64,000 nt of DNA, taken from Nymphaea colorata. Its lineage: Eukaryota; Streptophyta; Magnoliopsida; Nymphaeales; Nymphaeaceae. Both the position numbers and the translations under genes were made by a program. Position 1 is the first letter of the stretch; every line of letters starts with the position of its first letter. The stretch lies in assembly GCF_008831285.2 (NCBI RefSeq), contig NC_045138.2:186001-250000 (forward strand), written 5' to 3'. The notes under the pieces are model-generated. The model had not been told where the DNA came from, searched no databases, and worked only from the letters and a program-made list of their open reading frames with translations. Positions 35,836 to 47,758 of the stretch are shown one piece after another.

Positions 35836-37419
35836 TGCAGGCTTAGAGATGAATCCTTCTATTTCGGATGGGGATGCAAATGGTATGGAAATGGGTTCAT
35901 TTTATTATCAAACCATTTCGACTCTAGCCACTGTAAGCCCCAAGTCTGGATCGGGTCCAATGTTTGTGGTTTTGGTTTTCATTGGTTGAGACAACTTTCG
36001 GGAGATCCGGCTTCTCGCATGTTTGGATTATTCTAACCCGAATTGCTTGATTCTTGGACCCGGTTTGTGGAGTCCCGGGTTTAGATATTTCCCTTGCTTT
36101 TGTCTTTATCTCGAGTGTCTCAGATTTCCATTTCACACTTGTGGACCCTGGAAAGAGGCAAGAGATTTTTAACTAAGAGAACCATTTGTTTTTCTCTCAA
36201 CCATTCAATTCAATTCGTCCATTGAGTAACTTTAATAGCTACGGTCACCATTCAAAATGTATTATATAAATATATAGATGCACCGACGCACGTGAATACT
36301 TGACTATGTCACATAAATATACGTATACGTAATAAATATTTGAGAAAAAGATGCGGAGAAAGCGAGAACCCAATGATATTAGTGTCAACGATAGTTGTTA
36401 AATGAATAGTCACGGTTCGACTTTTTTTATAAATATTTCTTTCAAACAAGTTGCTTATAATATATTCCAACCGCGTTTGTTAGGCAGGCAGTCGTGGATC
36501 TCGTGGCTCGAATTTTATAAATATATTTTTCTGAAAATTTTATGCTAAAGTTTGAAGCATTATATGTTTCATTTGTTGAAGAAATCCATAAACAATTGGG
36601 CATGGACTTTTCATAGATACAACTTATTGTATTGAAATGTTTAGGTTATTGAAACTTGAATGGGCGTTTCTCTATTCCAGGTCAACTTTTTCGGGAGTTT
36701 CTCTTTCTAAAGTCAAGCTTTTTTTTTTGTTCTGTTTTTTTAAGGGTGAGTGGTTCATTCCACCGCCCCTAAAAGAGGCACTGGCCCCTTATGCCCACCT
36801 ACTGGGTTTTCACAGAGTATGCTTCGGATTCTTTTACGAACCAAAGGTAGAGCACACTAGGATGTGACAGCGACCACTTCAAGGCTCGAACCTGAGTCGT
36901 TAGAAGAGCTGGACCACATTGCCGCTCAGTACGGTACCACCCCTTGGGATAAGTCAAGATTCACACATGCATACCTAGCTAGCTTTTACAAGCTTTACGT
37001 AAATTCATGGTTTAATTACTTTTAGTTTACCTATTGTAAGCCCAGTGCCGTTGTTTGAATTGATCGATTTGAATGAAATTAGTGGCAAATTTATTCGTCT
37101 CAATGGCCAATTTGAGAATATCATGTGTTCATTTTTTTCACTGTGGTGTAAGGATACTTTATAGTTTTTTTTTTTTTTAAATTCTTGATAGTTTAAAGAT
37201 ATACTGTGGGCCAATGCAAGCCCCATCCAAATAAACATTAAAAAGATGATTTTTAATTATACTTCTAGTAATTTTTTTCATTTATATTTTTTGAAAATTA
37301 TTTTATTCGGTGGATTTCAGACTGACTCATCAGAATATGTGGATTGGCCGATTTGGCTAAAAACTAATTTTCAGGACATTGCTGAGCACTTTCGAGGCTT
37401 AAGCTGCAAATCCTGGAGC
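35836..37419. other. Intergenic DNA, partly duplicated further right
   Basis: No gene recognised. 36430-36600 resembles 53260-53420 (shared GAAGAAATCCATAAACAATTGG). 37010-37220 resembles 51530-51720 (shared GGTGGCAAA/GTGGCAAATTTATT and AAAGATAT). This shows that the local duplication extends beyond the YUCCA promoter. Confidence 0.65.
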
Positions 37420-37660
37420 CCTAAAGCTCGACCACGAAATGCCAAACGAGTTGTTTAAACTCAGATGGACTCGATTTAACTACACAATCAATATTGAATT
37501 ATAACGAAGAAATAATTAAATAAGTAGCAAGTAAACGAGTTAAGTGAGTTCGACCTCGACCTTTTTCTGTCGAGCTCGACTTGAGTTTGAACTGAGTTTT
37601 TGGAGTCAAGTCAAGCTAGCCCAACTCGAGCTTGACTCGGCTAGTGTGCAGCCCTAAGTC
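37420..37660. repeat. Fragment of the CGAGCTCG repeat family
   Basis: It contains GAGTTAAGTGAGTTCGACC and CTCGAGCTTGACTCGGCTAG and ends GTGCAGCCCTAAG. No target duplication was found. Confidence 0.55.
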
Positions 37661-37863
37661 TTCCCTAGTCTTCCTGAAGCACTCTACCTTTCTCATTCTC
37701 TCTAGTTTACCTACGCTACGATCGGCGTAGTCTTTGAAATCCACTCAGCATTCGCAGATTCTCATGGGCTTATCGTATTATGAGTGCTCGCCTACCTGGT
37801 GTCTGCTCAACCTCTCTCTGCCCCTCTCTGACCTCTCTTTAGTCACTAGTCCATTGTTCATTG

Positions 37864-38044
37864 CAGGGGCCGAGCCAACCTAGGGCTCCTCGCCTGACCT
37901 CAATTTTTTTTAAATTTATATGTAAATTTTAGAAAATTCCAGTTGTTCTATATAAAAATTTTGACAAATGATATTTTGACCTTAATCAAAATTTAGAAAC
38001 TTTAATTCAATATCTCACATGAAAAATTTCTGGTTCCGCCCCTA
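37864..38044 (-). mobile_element. CAGGGGCGGAG-family hAT-like MITE with 8-bp target duplication
   Basis: 181 bp, starting CAGGGGCCGAGCCAA and ending TGGTTCCGCCCCTA, inverted termini with few mismatches. The flanks are GTTCATTG (37856-37863) and TTTCATTG (38045-38052), 7 of 8 identical. Confidence 0.85.
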
Positions 38045-39214
38045 TTTCATTGGACCACCTCGCCTGCTGCCGCTTCTTTTTCTCGGTTTCTCATGGCTCA
38101 CGATTTCTGGGTCTCTCTCCCTCTTTCTTGTTTATCACGGTACCTTGCACCTACCTAACAGATATGGCACGTCCCTCCGGCGCCCTCCGATATTTGTAGG
38201 AGGCCTCCGGCCAACCAGCTTTAGTTAATTTCAAACAGGTGATGTATCACGACTGTAGCTACTTAATTTTCTTTATTTTATTATGTTTTTCTTTGTTGTA
38301 TTATATATGTAGATCTCAACTACTTAATTTTCTTTTCTTCATGATGTATATCTCAGTTCTTATTTAATTATGGTTTCTATACGAAAACTACGCATTTATA
38401 GTTGTAATTTTTTAATGTTTAGTTGGCAGGATGCTTCGATGCTTCAGCCTTCATTATGGTTTCTCTGCAACTTGAGAAAACTATGCATTTCTAATTGTCA
38501 TGTTGTAGAATGGTTACAGTTCTTTAATGTTTATTGAAAGGATGTTTAGATGCCTCTTCATGTTGCTCAATAACCCATGGTATATTTTGGGGAATGGAAA
38601 GTGAGAATGGACTCGGAACTTGCATGTTCAAAGAAGAAAAACTGCATTATATGTAAAACCATCCAATTAAAAGTTTTTTGGAATTAATGGAACTTTAAGT
38701 TGTAGCAGATGCGAGCTTCTAATGGGGTTTGGGAACCCCAATCCATTAAGGACACATATTAATCATTTGAATTGGTGCTTAACTAATTTGACTCCAATTT
38801 AAAAGTTCATGTAACTCTTGTTTGAATGATTTTATCTAGTGCCTAATATTGCTAAGAAAGAAAATGCTTTAGAAATTTACTAGTAGTATGTAGAAATATA
38901 AATGTTGTCACATGTATACAACATTAGTAACAACAATATAGGTTATTATTAAATATTATGTCATTATCATATATTTCTTTGAATTCTAAAGTTCATTATC
39001 TCAATTCTTAATGTTTTGTGAATTGATGTTGTGTTTTAATATATTGGCATAGTCAATTATGTATTCTTGTTAAAGTGATAAAGAATATTGTCCAACTCAG
39101 GGTATGAAGGAAAATGGATTACATTCACCTACTGACAGACAAACTATATTTAAGAGCCAAAAAACTTCAAAAGTATAGACTTATTTTACATAGGTTATGC
39201 ATAAGGGAATAAAA
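38045..39214. other. Spacer left of the dead hAT gene
   Basis: AT-rich DNA with no confident coding sequence. It may include the left part of the hAT element, but I could not find its terminal repeat. Confidence 0.5.
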
Positions 39215-39984
39215 TTTGTAAAATGCAAATATTGCAGTAAATGACATGATGGACATGGTGCTAACAAACAAGTCAACTAAATGTGAAAAGAGATTCATGC
39301 ATTAAAGGCAAATCAGCGAAAGAAAACGAAAAATTTAGTCATTTGCAGTTGGTGAATCTAGTGCAACTTCTTTATGCATACAAAAGTTTGATATGAAACA
39401 TATAAGAAAGTTGATATCCAAGTGTGCAATAGTACATGTTCTTTCATTTAATTTGGCAGAATATAAATATCATAACAAGTTTTTTCATGTTTGCAATTCA
39501 AGGCTTGTTCCATTTTTCATGAAAACTCTTACAAGAGAGATTTGTCAGTGTACAAAACAAAGAAAATTCAATCCGAATGATTGATAGTGATTGAAAGTTT
39601 TATGTCATATGTTCAATTTTTTACATGTACCTTCACCATATAATGCAAACATTTTGTGTGAAGTTTTATTAAGATATATCTCTAAATGAAACAGTCAGTC
39701 AAAGTTTTCTTACTACTACATTAAAAAAGAAATTAGAAAGAAGAAACCTTATTCTATTGAAAGGGAAACATTTGCATATTCATTGTAGTACACTTATTAT
39801 AAATTTCATGGTTCAAGATGACATGTAAGATATGCATAATATAATTTCAAAAATTCATGAAAAGTCAAGTATGTGAAGGGATCGTCAAATTAATTGGAGA
39901 AATTTATTTCTAGAAATGGAACTGATGAAACGGAAATATTTTTTCTTTTTTCCAAAACCAGCTTCTGTTTGTTATGAATGAATT

Positions 39985-41020
39985 ATTTTTCTAGAAAAAA
40001 TTTCTTCGTTTGGTGGAAATGGTGAGGAAGAAGGATGAAGAAAGGAAGGAATGAGGAGGGAGGAGAAAGAAGGGAGCGAGGGAGGAATGAGGAAGAAGGG
40101 AAGAGAAGGGAGGAAGAGGAAGAAGGAGGAGGAGGAAGAAGGGAAGAGAAGGGAGGAAGAGGAAGAAGGAGGAGGAGGAAGAAGGGAAGAGAAGGGAGGT
40201 TCCTTGCATCGTCGGCTGAGAAGCAGCTCCCAACTCTTAGGTTCGCCCCTATCTCCCTCTGTCTCTGTCTCTTACTCCCTTTTCTATTGTCTCACCCTCT
40301 TTCCATCACTCTCTCTTTCGTCCTCACCCTTTTTCTTCGTCTCTCTCCCTTTGTATCTCACCCACTCCTTCTATGTGTCTTACCCTCCTTCTTTGTGTAG
40401 CCCTTTCCTTCCGCCTCTTCTCTCTCCCTCCTTCCCTTCTTCTTCCGTCCCTCCTCCTCCCTCCTTCCTTCCCTTCTTCTTCTTCTTCTTCTTCTTCTTC
40501 TTCTTCTTCTTCTTCTTCTTCTTTCTTTTTGCGCTGGTAAAACCCTCTGCTGAAACCCTCGGCAGGAAATGCCGAGGGTTCCAAAATCCCTCCTTCCCTT
40601 CTTCTTCCCCCCTTCTTCCCTTCTTCCTCCTCCCTGGCTCCCTTCTTTCTCCTCCCTCCTTCCCTTCTTCCCTTCTTCTTCCTCCTCTCTCCTTCCCTTC
40701 TTCTTTCCTCCTTCTTCTTCCTTCCTTCCCTTCTTCCTCCTCCCTCCTTCTCTCCTTCCCTTCTTCCTCCTCCCTCCTTCTCTCCTTCCCTTCTTCTTCC
40801 TCCCCGTCCATTCTTCCTCCAACGGTAAAAAAAAAAAAATTTTGAAAAAATTTTTCTACCCCTCTGGCTGGAAAATTTTTTTGGAAATATATTTTCAGAA
40901 TCACCTCCAATGGTAAAAAAAATTTATCCACGTTTGATGGAATAAGAAAAATTTTAAAAATTTGAAATTTTTTTCCTCCGCTTCAGTGTTTTTCCAGCGT
41001 AACAAACGCCCCCTTAAGGA
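39985..41020. mobile_element. GA/TC-strand repeat inserted in the hAT pseudogene
   Basis: A ~1-kb block splits the hAT frame between its YVKG and TQWNST segments. Its left arm (40020-40200) is almost pure purine (GGAAGAAGG, GAGGAAGAAG). Its right arm (40380-40810) is almost pure pyrimidine (CCTTCTTCC). The two arms are therefore complementary and could fold into a long stem. The outer ends, CGTTTGGTGGA on the left and, reversed, GGGGGCGTTTGTTACGCTGG on the right, resemble each other loosely. The exact limits and class (foldback or MITE) are uncertain. Confidence 0.6.
40556..40578. repeat. Perfect GC-rich hairpin inside the GA/TC block
   Basis: Stem CCCTCGGCA (40556-40564) pairs perfectly with TGCCGAGGG (40570-40578) around a 5-nt loop GGAAA. 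It interrupts an otherwise pyrimidine-only strand. Confidence 0.9.
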
Positions 41021-41935
41021 TTTTATAATATAGTGAGCTTGAGTGGTACAAAGGAATTTATCTATAATGTTTTTACTCAATGGAACTCTACATTTATTAT
41101 GTTGAGAGATACATTACTATACAAGGATTCTTTCAACATTTGGCTTATGCTGATCATAATTATTTAAGTTATCATTCCGATGGTAAGTGGTCTTATGCAT
41201 CGTGTCAGTTTTTGAAGGTATTGTACAATGCGACGAATATCTTCTATGTTACTAGGTGTGTAACAAACAATGCAGTTTCTGAAGAAGTATAATTGATTTA
41301 TAAACATTTGCATAAGCATCGTGACATCTAATAAATATATAAGGGCATTGACATATAAAATGAAACAAAAAATTCACAAATATTGGCAATACTACAATGT
41401 TCTTTTTGGAATTGTATTTGATTTGGATCTGAAGTCCAAATTTTGGTATTTAAAATTTTTGTTTGAGAGTTTGAATGAACCTAATGCAACGATACAATAT
41501 AAGAAAGTAGGGAAAAACCTTCATTAGTTGCATGTCAAACACAAAAGTATATATGGTACAAGTGATAGAAAAAGATAAATTAAATCTAATGGCATAATGA
41601 CAATGAAAGATGGAATAGATTCTTGAAGAGATGCTTTCATGATGTTTTGCCTGAATTCTACATCTACTCAAGTATCTCGTGCAAATTTAGAAACTTATTT
41701 AGCTGATTCAATCGAAGAAGTTCCACCTAATGAAAACTTCAGTATATTGTTTTGGTAGAAGTTAAATGAAAGTTATAAATGCACCATTCTATCCAAGATG
41801 AATTGAGACATATCAGCAGCCCTCATATCTACAATTGCTTTAGAGTATGTATTTAATAAAACATGCAGAATTGTTAATGGCTATAATGGATTGTCAACCA
41901 CTCTTGAATTTGTTGAAGCAATGGTTTGCACATAA

Positions 41936-42889
41936 AGTTGGATTCACCATTAAGAGAATTCATGTGAAATGTAAGATGTTCATTATTCAATGCTAGATTT
42001 TGGTCATTCATTTTGTTTTTCTAATATACTAACATTGTAGTATGCTGATCATGATACACTTTATAGTTTGATGATAGGGAGGGATCTTCTTATGAAAATC
42101 ATGATTCGATTGATGCATGATTGTGATCATTGTGGTATGTCTTTTTTGCATTTTGGTTTACTATTTATATTTCGTTACATGGTGTCTTTATGTAATTTGT
42201 AGACTAAATATTGGTAGTGTTTTGCATGTCCCTTGTGGTTTCTTTGAAATAAAAAAATGGAGCTATGTGTAGGCCTCGTAAAACTCAAATTTCGAAAATG
42301 TTTTGTTTATCTAAGATCTAGTTATGTTGGTTGAGATAGAAGTTCCTTGAGATGTTATTGTTAGGCATAACATACTTTATTTGTTGACTAATGTAAAACC
42401 ATATGTGTCAGCTGATGTAATAAATGATGGTAACAGGCAAAACACTTCAGATGTTATATTCACTTTAGATGTTATTTTGATGTTGGTGGAATACTTTATA
42501 TGTTTTTCTTCCTTTTTGCATGTGTTAATGGTGGTGGCATATTTTTTATTGTTCATTTTTCGTTTGGTTGCTTTAGTTGTTTGTCTTAACACTGATTGAT
42601 TGATGTCCTAAATAAGCTTGTTATTTATCACAAAATTCTATTTTACGAGTCTATTCAATTCAAATAAATATAAGTTTTTAAGATTGTTTATCAATTTAGT
42701 TGTGAGATTTATTTTTGATATGTAGGTGGGAATGCATGAAAGAGAAAATAAATGAAGGGGAAAGCGGAGCTAACTTGACATTTAAATCATTAACTTTTGT
42801 TATGTTTGATGATTCTTGTAATAGTGATTTTTTTATTCATGCAAACAAAATATCATCAATCAAGAATTTGCCTTGTTTTTGTTTAGTGA

Positions 42890-42954
<65 letters not shown>

Positions 42955-43400
42955 TTTACATACATGCCAAAAAGAATTGGCGGTGCTATAAAAAAGAAAG
43001 ACTATTATTTTATTATTTAGATTTAAATTTTAGACCCAAAACAAATTCGAGTCCATTCTATCCAAAATGAATTTCAAGATTAGATCCAAATCAAGCATTT
43101 CAAACTCAAAATTCAAAATCAAAGTTCAAAATGACAAAGTTTGATGCTATGAGTTCCATATGCGCATGCACAAACCTTTGCTTTGTTTTATATTTCACTC
43201 TCACTTCGAAATGTATTTTTGAAGCTTAACCCACTTACAAGAACATGTCGGCAGCCGATTGAATCGAATATAGATTCAAAAAGAACCCGGAGTAGCTCAA
43301 AATGGAGTTGGCCACCGATTTTTAACAAAACTTTTTTTTAACACATCTTAAATAAAAATATATATTTATATTTTATGCTCCTTACATAAAAAAAGATTTA
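41936..43400. other. AT-rich DNA right of the hAT pseudogene
   Basis: No gene recognised. It probably includes the right end of the hAT element, whose terminal repeat was not identified. A (CT)n-(TA)n microsatellite lies at 42893-42951. Confidence 0.6.
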
Positions 43401-43439
43401 GCTATTTATGCATTTTTTGATTTGCTTTAATTTCATTTT

Positions 43440-43655
43440 TTTAATAAAAAAGGAAAAGCATGCAACGACGCATGCGAGCGCTCTGCACGGCCATGCACGC
43501 CATTGCACGCACGTTATCGCTTGCAAGAGCGAGCGAGCCTTCGTGCAACGCACGACACACGCGACAGCTCGTCGTGCGCTGCCACGCGCAGTGCGCGCAA
43601 CGCGATGCGCTCGACAGCGCGTCGTAGGCGCTGCTGGCCTGGCGCGTCAAGCTTT
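43440..43655. other. GC-rich island rich in GCGC/GCATGC motifs
   Basis: About 215 bp with far more G+C and CpG than anything near it, full of short palindromes (GCATGC, GCGCGC, GCGCTCG). Open frames of 95-120 aa cross it in several directions. This is expected from the composition and is not evidence of a gene. It may be the U3 region of an LTR, given the TATA box about 230 bp downstream. Confidence 0.6.
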
Positions 43656-43887
43656 CCATTTTTATGAAAAAAAACTCCCCTTTCGAGGGCAGTTTTGGCA
43701 TTTGTGGGTGGCAATAGCCCGCCCACATCCCAAAGAGGTATTTGTAGGGCTAATGGCCAATCCTACTTAGTCAAAACTTATTTTTCTACAAACAAATTTG
43801 AAAATAATTCAAAATTCTTTGAAATTCGGATGAAAATCTTTTGAAATTCAAAAAAATTGAAATTTTGAATTTTGGCTTCAAAACTCT

Positions 43888-43897
43888 ATATAAATAA
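43888..43897 (+). promoter_or_regulatory. TATA box of a probable solo promoter/LTR fragment
   Basis: TATATAAATA is followed by a (CT)n-rich leader-like stretch (43985-44015) and no gene. Together with the GC-rich island upstream it looks like the U3-R part of an LTR in plus orientation. No matching second LTR is seen. Confidence 0.35.
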
Positions 43898-43900
43898 CCC

Positions 43901-45013
43901 CATAATCCCCTCTTTTGGGCAAGAGTTGGCCATTGGTAGAAGCTTTAGTATATTCTCATTTGAGGACTTAGAGTTTCTCTTGAGCTCTCTCTCTCTCTCC
44001 CTCTTCCTCTTTCCATTTCTCTCCAACTTGGAACAAACTACAACTCTTCAAGGGAGTACCAAAGATCTCTTGGATGACTCATCTTCATAATCTTGGAGCT
44101 TCGTTCAATGTGAATTCAAGATTATTTCAAACATAGTTGTTCATTTTCCCTAAGTCATTTCTCATTTAGAGGTATGTAATCATAATCCCTATTATTTTTC
44201 TCTTATTCTCTTTCCTCTCTTCTTCATCTATCCATGGTCATATGAAATAGCTCTCAATCTTTACGTTAGAGATAAGAGGTTATGCTTGAGTGCACCGGGA
44301 GCATGTGAAGATAAGATAATATTTCATTTCGTAGTTCAATCATTTTTTTCTCTTTTTTTGAATATTGCTTTGTTTCAAGATATTACCGATACATAGTTAT
44401 TTGATTTTTCTTATATATATGAATGCACAGTGAGAATGAGAGTGTGGCTTGAGATTTTCTCCTTATTATTGTGTCATTAATTTTAAGGTTGGAGCTTGTC
44501 CAACTCTGGAAGAACCTTCACGCATTTGTACATGTCAAAGTGCATTTTCATGTCATTTCGCGTTATTTTCCTTTTAATCATTTGATTAGGAACCCTAACG
44601 AGCGTCCTATCGTGTGGTTTAAGTTTCTTTTATACCCAACAATGGAAGAAACATATTCCCTAGCAACCAATGAAATAGCTATGTTTTATGTTTATGTTTT
44701 CTAAAATATTTTCAATAGAATCATTTATAATATTTGGAGACTTAGTTTAAACTATTGCATGAGTTCAAGTTCCCTTCAGCTTATATCAAACTTGAAGTCA
44801 GATGTTTTAACTTATCTTTAATCTCATGAAGACATACATGTATATACATGTTATATACATATGTGTGCACATGATGATTTTTATCATTCTCTCTATATGT
44901 TTACATATTTCATTTTACAAATTTTTCGTATCAACATGAATGCATATATATATAAATCTCTTACTTTCTCTCTCTAAAATCTTTTTCTCTCTTTAAGTCG
45001 AATGCCTTTATCT

Positions 45014-45074
<61 letters not shown>

Positions 45075-45292
45075 CTCCATTTCTTTTTCTTTAAAATCTC
45101 TTTTTCTATTCAAGTAAATGTTATTTTTACAAGCTTTTATATATGTGTATATGTGATGGTATATACACATGTATGTGCATATTCTCCATCTCCCTCTTTT
45201 TCTTCCTTTTTCTTGAAGGTTTCATTTTCTTTTTTTACTTAGATTCAAACCTCATTTTCATAAACTTACATATATGTATCTATACATATTAA

Positions 45293-45357
<65 letters not shown>

Positions 45358-46089
45358 GCATATCTCTCTTTCTTTTAAATCTTCAATTTTTTTATTTTCA
45401 AGATCTCTTTCTTTCTTTCTCTTTCCTTCTGTATACTTTCTTATGATCAAGTATCTCATCTCTTGCATTCTTTTGGACATTTTTCTTCTCTAAGATCATT
45501 TTTATTTACCGACTTTACTAAGACCACAACTCAAGTAATGACCCAATATTAGATTCATGCTTGATAGTCTACAATTTCGATCCAATTTCAGAACTTTTCT
45601 TTCTTTGTAAAGATATTTACGTTAACTATAAAAGAAAAATCTTATATGTATGTTATGGTAGGAATGCTCTTAAATGAATGTTATAGTAGGAATGAATAAT
45701 TTTTCTTTCCAATCATATATGATCAATTGCATTCATGCATTCTCACTCATTTAATTTCACTTATGATCACAAACACTTCTCCAAAAAAACTTAAGCAAGG
45801 AGAAATGAAGCTCTAAGTAGGTGGTAACCGAATTAGATCAAAATCTCAAATCTGCTTAAAGTATTAAGAGAACACTAAAGTGATTTCAAAATGATTTCCA
45901 AATGATATTTATAAACATTTCTCAATTCTATGTTTTCCCAAAATGTCTTACATTCTCAAGTAATTCTTCAAAAATCTTTTCAAAAGTTTGAAACATCAAA
46001 CTTTCAATATTTTTCTATACCGCATATAGGAAAGATGTTTAAGCCAAAATGAAATACATAAATAATAAACATAGCATTTGAATTGATTA
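43901..46089. other. Probable LTR-element relic with long (AT)n tracts
   Basis: No protein domain recognised. Pure (AT)n tracts lie at 45018-45071 and 45298-45354, amid pyrimidine-rich DNA (many CTCTTT runs). The region lies between the LTR-like promoter and a primer-binding-site-like sequence. Confidence 0.4.
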
Positions 46090-46107
46090 CCCCCGGTAAA
46101 GGTGCCA
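46090..46107 (-). other. Athila/Tat-type primer-binding-site relic
   Basis: On the minus strand it reads TGGCACCTTTACCGGGGG, 14 of 18 positions matching the primer site TGGCGCCGTTGCCGGGGA of many plant Ty3/gypsy (Athila/Tat) elements as I remember it. Its orientation puts the matching LTR to the right, where none is clear, so only a fragment remains. Confidence 0.4.
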
Positions 46108-46453
46108 GAAACGGTCAATCCTCGTACCGACGGGCGAGTCCTTTATTTCTCATTTTCAAAATAAAACTCATTTTTTCTGTAGTACTCCAAATACCAAAAA
46201 TTGTGGGGATGCAAGCAACATCTTAGGTATAATGGATATTGTAGAAAATGAAAAACAAATGCTAAATTAAATGAACATGTTAGGTAGAATGACCGAATAT
46301 GGTTGAATCTATATGTAACTTTTCACACATATTTTTGAAGATCTTTAAGTCTCCGTAATATGGTCGAATCTTTATGTAATGTTCCACGCATATTCCTAAA
46401 GATCATTAAGTCTCAGTTAATGGTTGATGTGGTCAAATCTATGATGTTCTAAG

Positions 46454-46517
46454 CAATAGCAGAACCAGAATTTTTTTTTGACGGGAGCACTCATTTAATA
46501 CCTTTAATTTCTTTGGG

Positions 46518-46553
<36 letters not shown>

Positions 46554-46652
46554 CAATCAAATATATTAAAACATTAACATATATATTAAATTATTTTTGT
46601 GAGGCCGATGTGGGCAACTGCCCACACCAGCAACCATGTGGCTCCACTACTG
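46454..46652. mobile_element. hAT-like MITE, first of an adjacent pair
   Basis: It begins CAATAGCAGAACCAG and ends TGTGGCTCCACTACTG. It shares body strings with the next element: TTTAATTTCTTTGGG, AACAATCAAATATA and TTTTGTGAGGC. Flanks GTTCTAAG (46446-46453) and GTTCCATG (46653-46660) agree at 6 of 8 positions. It contains an internal (AT)n and the palindrome-like GTGGGCAACTGCCCAC. Confidence 0.8.
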
Positions 46653-46660
46653 GTTCCATG

Positions 46661-46823
46661 CAGTAGTGGAGCTAGAAATTTTTTCTGGCGAGGGCACTCA
46701 TTCAATTCTTTTAATTTCTTTGGGGCATTTATATATATAACAATCAAATATAGCACAATGTTAACATATACATTAAAATAATTTTGTGAGGCTGGTATGG
46801 GCCACCATGTGGCTCTGCCACTG
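46661..46823. mobile_element. hAT-like MITE, second of the pair, perfect 8-bp target duplication
   Basis: 163 bp, CAGTAGTGGAGC...GCTCTGCCACTG (termini 9 of 12 complementary). It is flanked by perfect direct repeats GTTCCATG at 46653-46660 and 46824-46831. The left copy is also the right-hand flank of the first element, so this copy landed exactly at the edge of its relative. Confidence 0.9.
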
Positions 46824-46984
46824 GTTCCATGACATGTTTGTTTATCTTGGCAATGAAGATAGGTATTCAATGGACTAAAACCATGGAGCTAATTGATCAT
46901 CAGCTGTTGGCAAGTCCAATTGTTGCTTATGCTCATATCCATCCAAGCGTACAAAACTTGTTCGGATTGTTTAGGACTTGCAAA

Positions 46985-47165
46985 TAGGGATGTCAATGGA
47001 TTGGATTCGGATCGGATATATCCTTAATCATATGTGTTTTGTTAGATATTCACATATTCAGATTTGAATCCGAATAATGCAAAGTTATATCCGAATCCAA
47101 TTACAATCCAAATCCGATCCAAATCCAAATTTCATATTTGTATTTGAGTTTGACTTTTGGACCAG
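46985..47165 (+). mobile_element. Truncated copy of the TAGGGATGTC MITE family
   Basis: It starts TAGGGATGTCAATGGATTGG, with ATTCGGATCGGATATATCC and repeated AATCCGAAT/AATCCGATCC strings like the complete copy at 59329-59733, but the right terminal repeat is missing. Confidence 0.7.
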
Positions 47166-47586
47166 ATTTTACCAATTTTCAAAATTTAATATTATTGTTT
47201 TCCTTTAAACGGTAGTTCCCTCTTTTGGTATTCTAAAATTAAAATAATATTTGTTCTGGTGTTTTACTTTGTTGGGCTTTTTCTTTTATACTTTTCCCCT
47301 TTTGAGATCAAAAGTTACAAGAGTGATTGAGATTTAATATCCTACGATTTCAGATCTACTGATTTCCAAAGGTCCATGTGTTCTGTGATTAAATGGGAAA
47401 CTGCATTAAACCAAAATTTGGTGAGAAGCTGTTATAGAATTGACAAACAGATCGAGGTGCGTGCACACAATACACAATAAGTATGTGCACACGCAAAAAG
47501 GGTGGAGGGCATTTTAATGGAAGTATTTCCGTTATTGCATGGACCTATGCACAATTTTTTTCTGTTCTTGAGAATGTACATAACCG

Positions 47587-47758
47587 CAGGGCAAAGCCAA
47601 ATGGAGCCTGGCTCCACCTCAATTTTTTTTTTTAAAAAATTACATATAAATTTTTCTTATTTTATATAAAAATTTTGAAAAATGATATCTCAGCCCAAAT
47701 CAAAATTTAGAAACTTCAATTTGATCCTCATTGTAAAAATTTTCTGACTCCGCCCCTA
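47587..47758 (-). mobile_element. CAGGGGCGGAG-family hAT-like MITE with 8-bp target duplication
   Basis: 172 bp, starting CAGGGCAAAGCCAAATGG and ending CTGACTCCGCCCCTA. The flanks CATAACCG (47579-47586) and CATAACCT (47759-47766) agree at 7 of 8. It lies inside copy 2 of the YUCCA upstream region and is absent from copies 1 and 3, so it inserted after duplication. Confidence 0.85.

Larger units (their letters stand above)
39215..41935 (+). pseudogene. hAT-family transposase gene, dead and interrupted
   Basis: hAT (RICESLEEPER/DAYSLEEPER-like) transposases move DNA elements and make 8-bp target duplications. The parts appear in the family order on the plus strand, in changing frames. They are a BED-finger start with KCKYCSK (about 39228); FDMKHIRKLISKCAIVH and a FFHVCNSRLVP segment (39390-39545); a degraded LNLIVQDG...KYVKG segment (about 39795-39880); then, after a ~1-kb insertion, TQWNSTFIMLRDTLLYKDSF (41075-41136). 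Next come FQHLAYADHNYLSYHSDGKW, a KYWQYYNVLFGIVFDLDLKS segment (about 41355-41430), and a C-terminal dimerisation region ending AALISTIALEYVFNK...FVEAMVCT (41732-41935). Many stops and frameshifts make it inactive. Confidence 0.9.

Noticed and set aside
36750-36960. tRNA-like or SINE-like B-box (GGCTCGAACCTGAGTCG)
   Set aside because: No matching A box at the right distance, no poly-A/T tail and no target duplication.
40035-40931. Frames of 115-264 aa rich in Arg/Glu/Lys or Ser/Pro/Phe
   Set aside because: They are translations of the purine/pyrimidine repeats.
43408-43770. 95-120 aa frames over the GC-rich island
   Set aside because: Open in several frames at once because stops are rare in GC-rich DNA; no motif.
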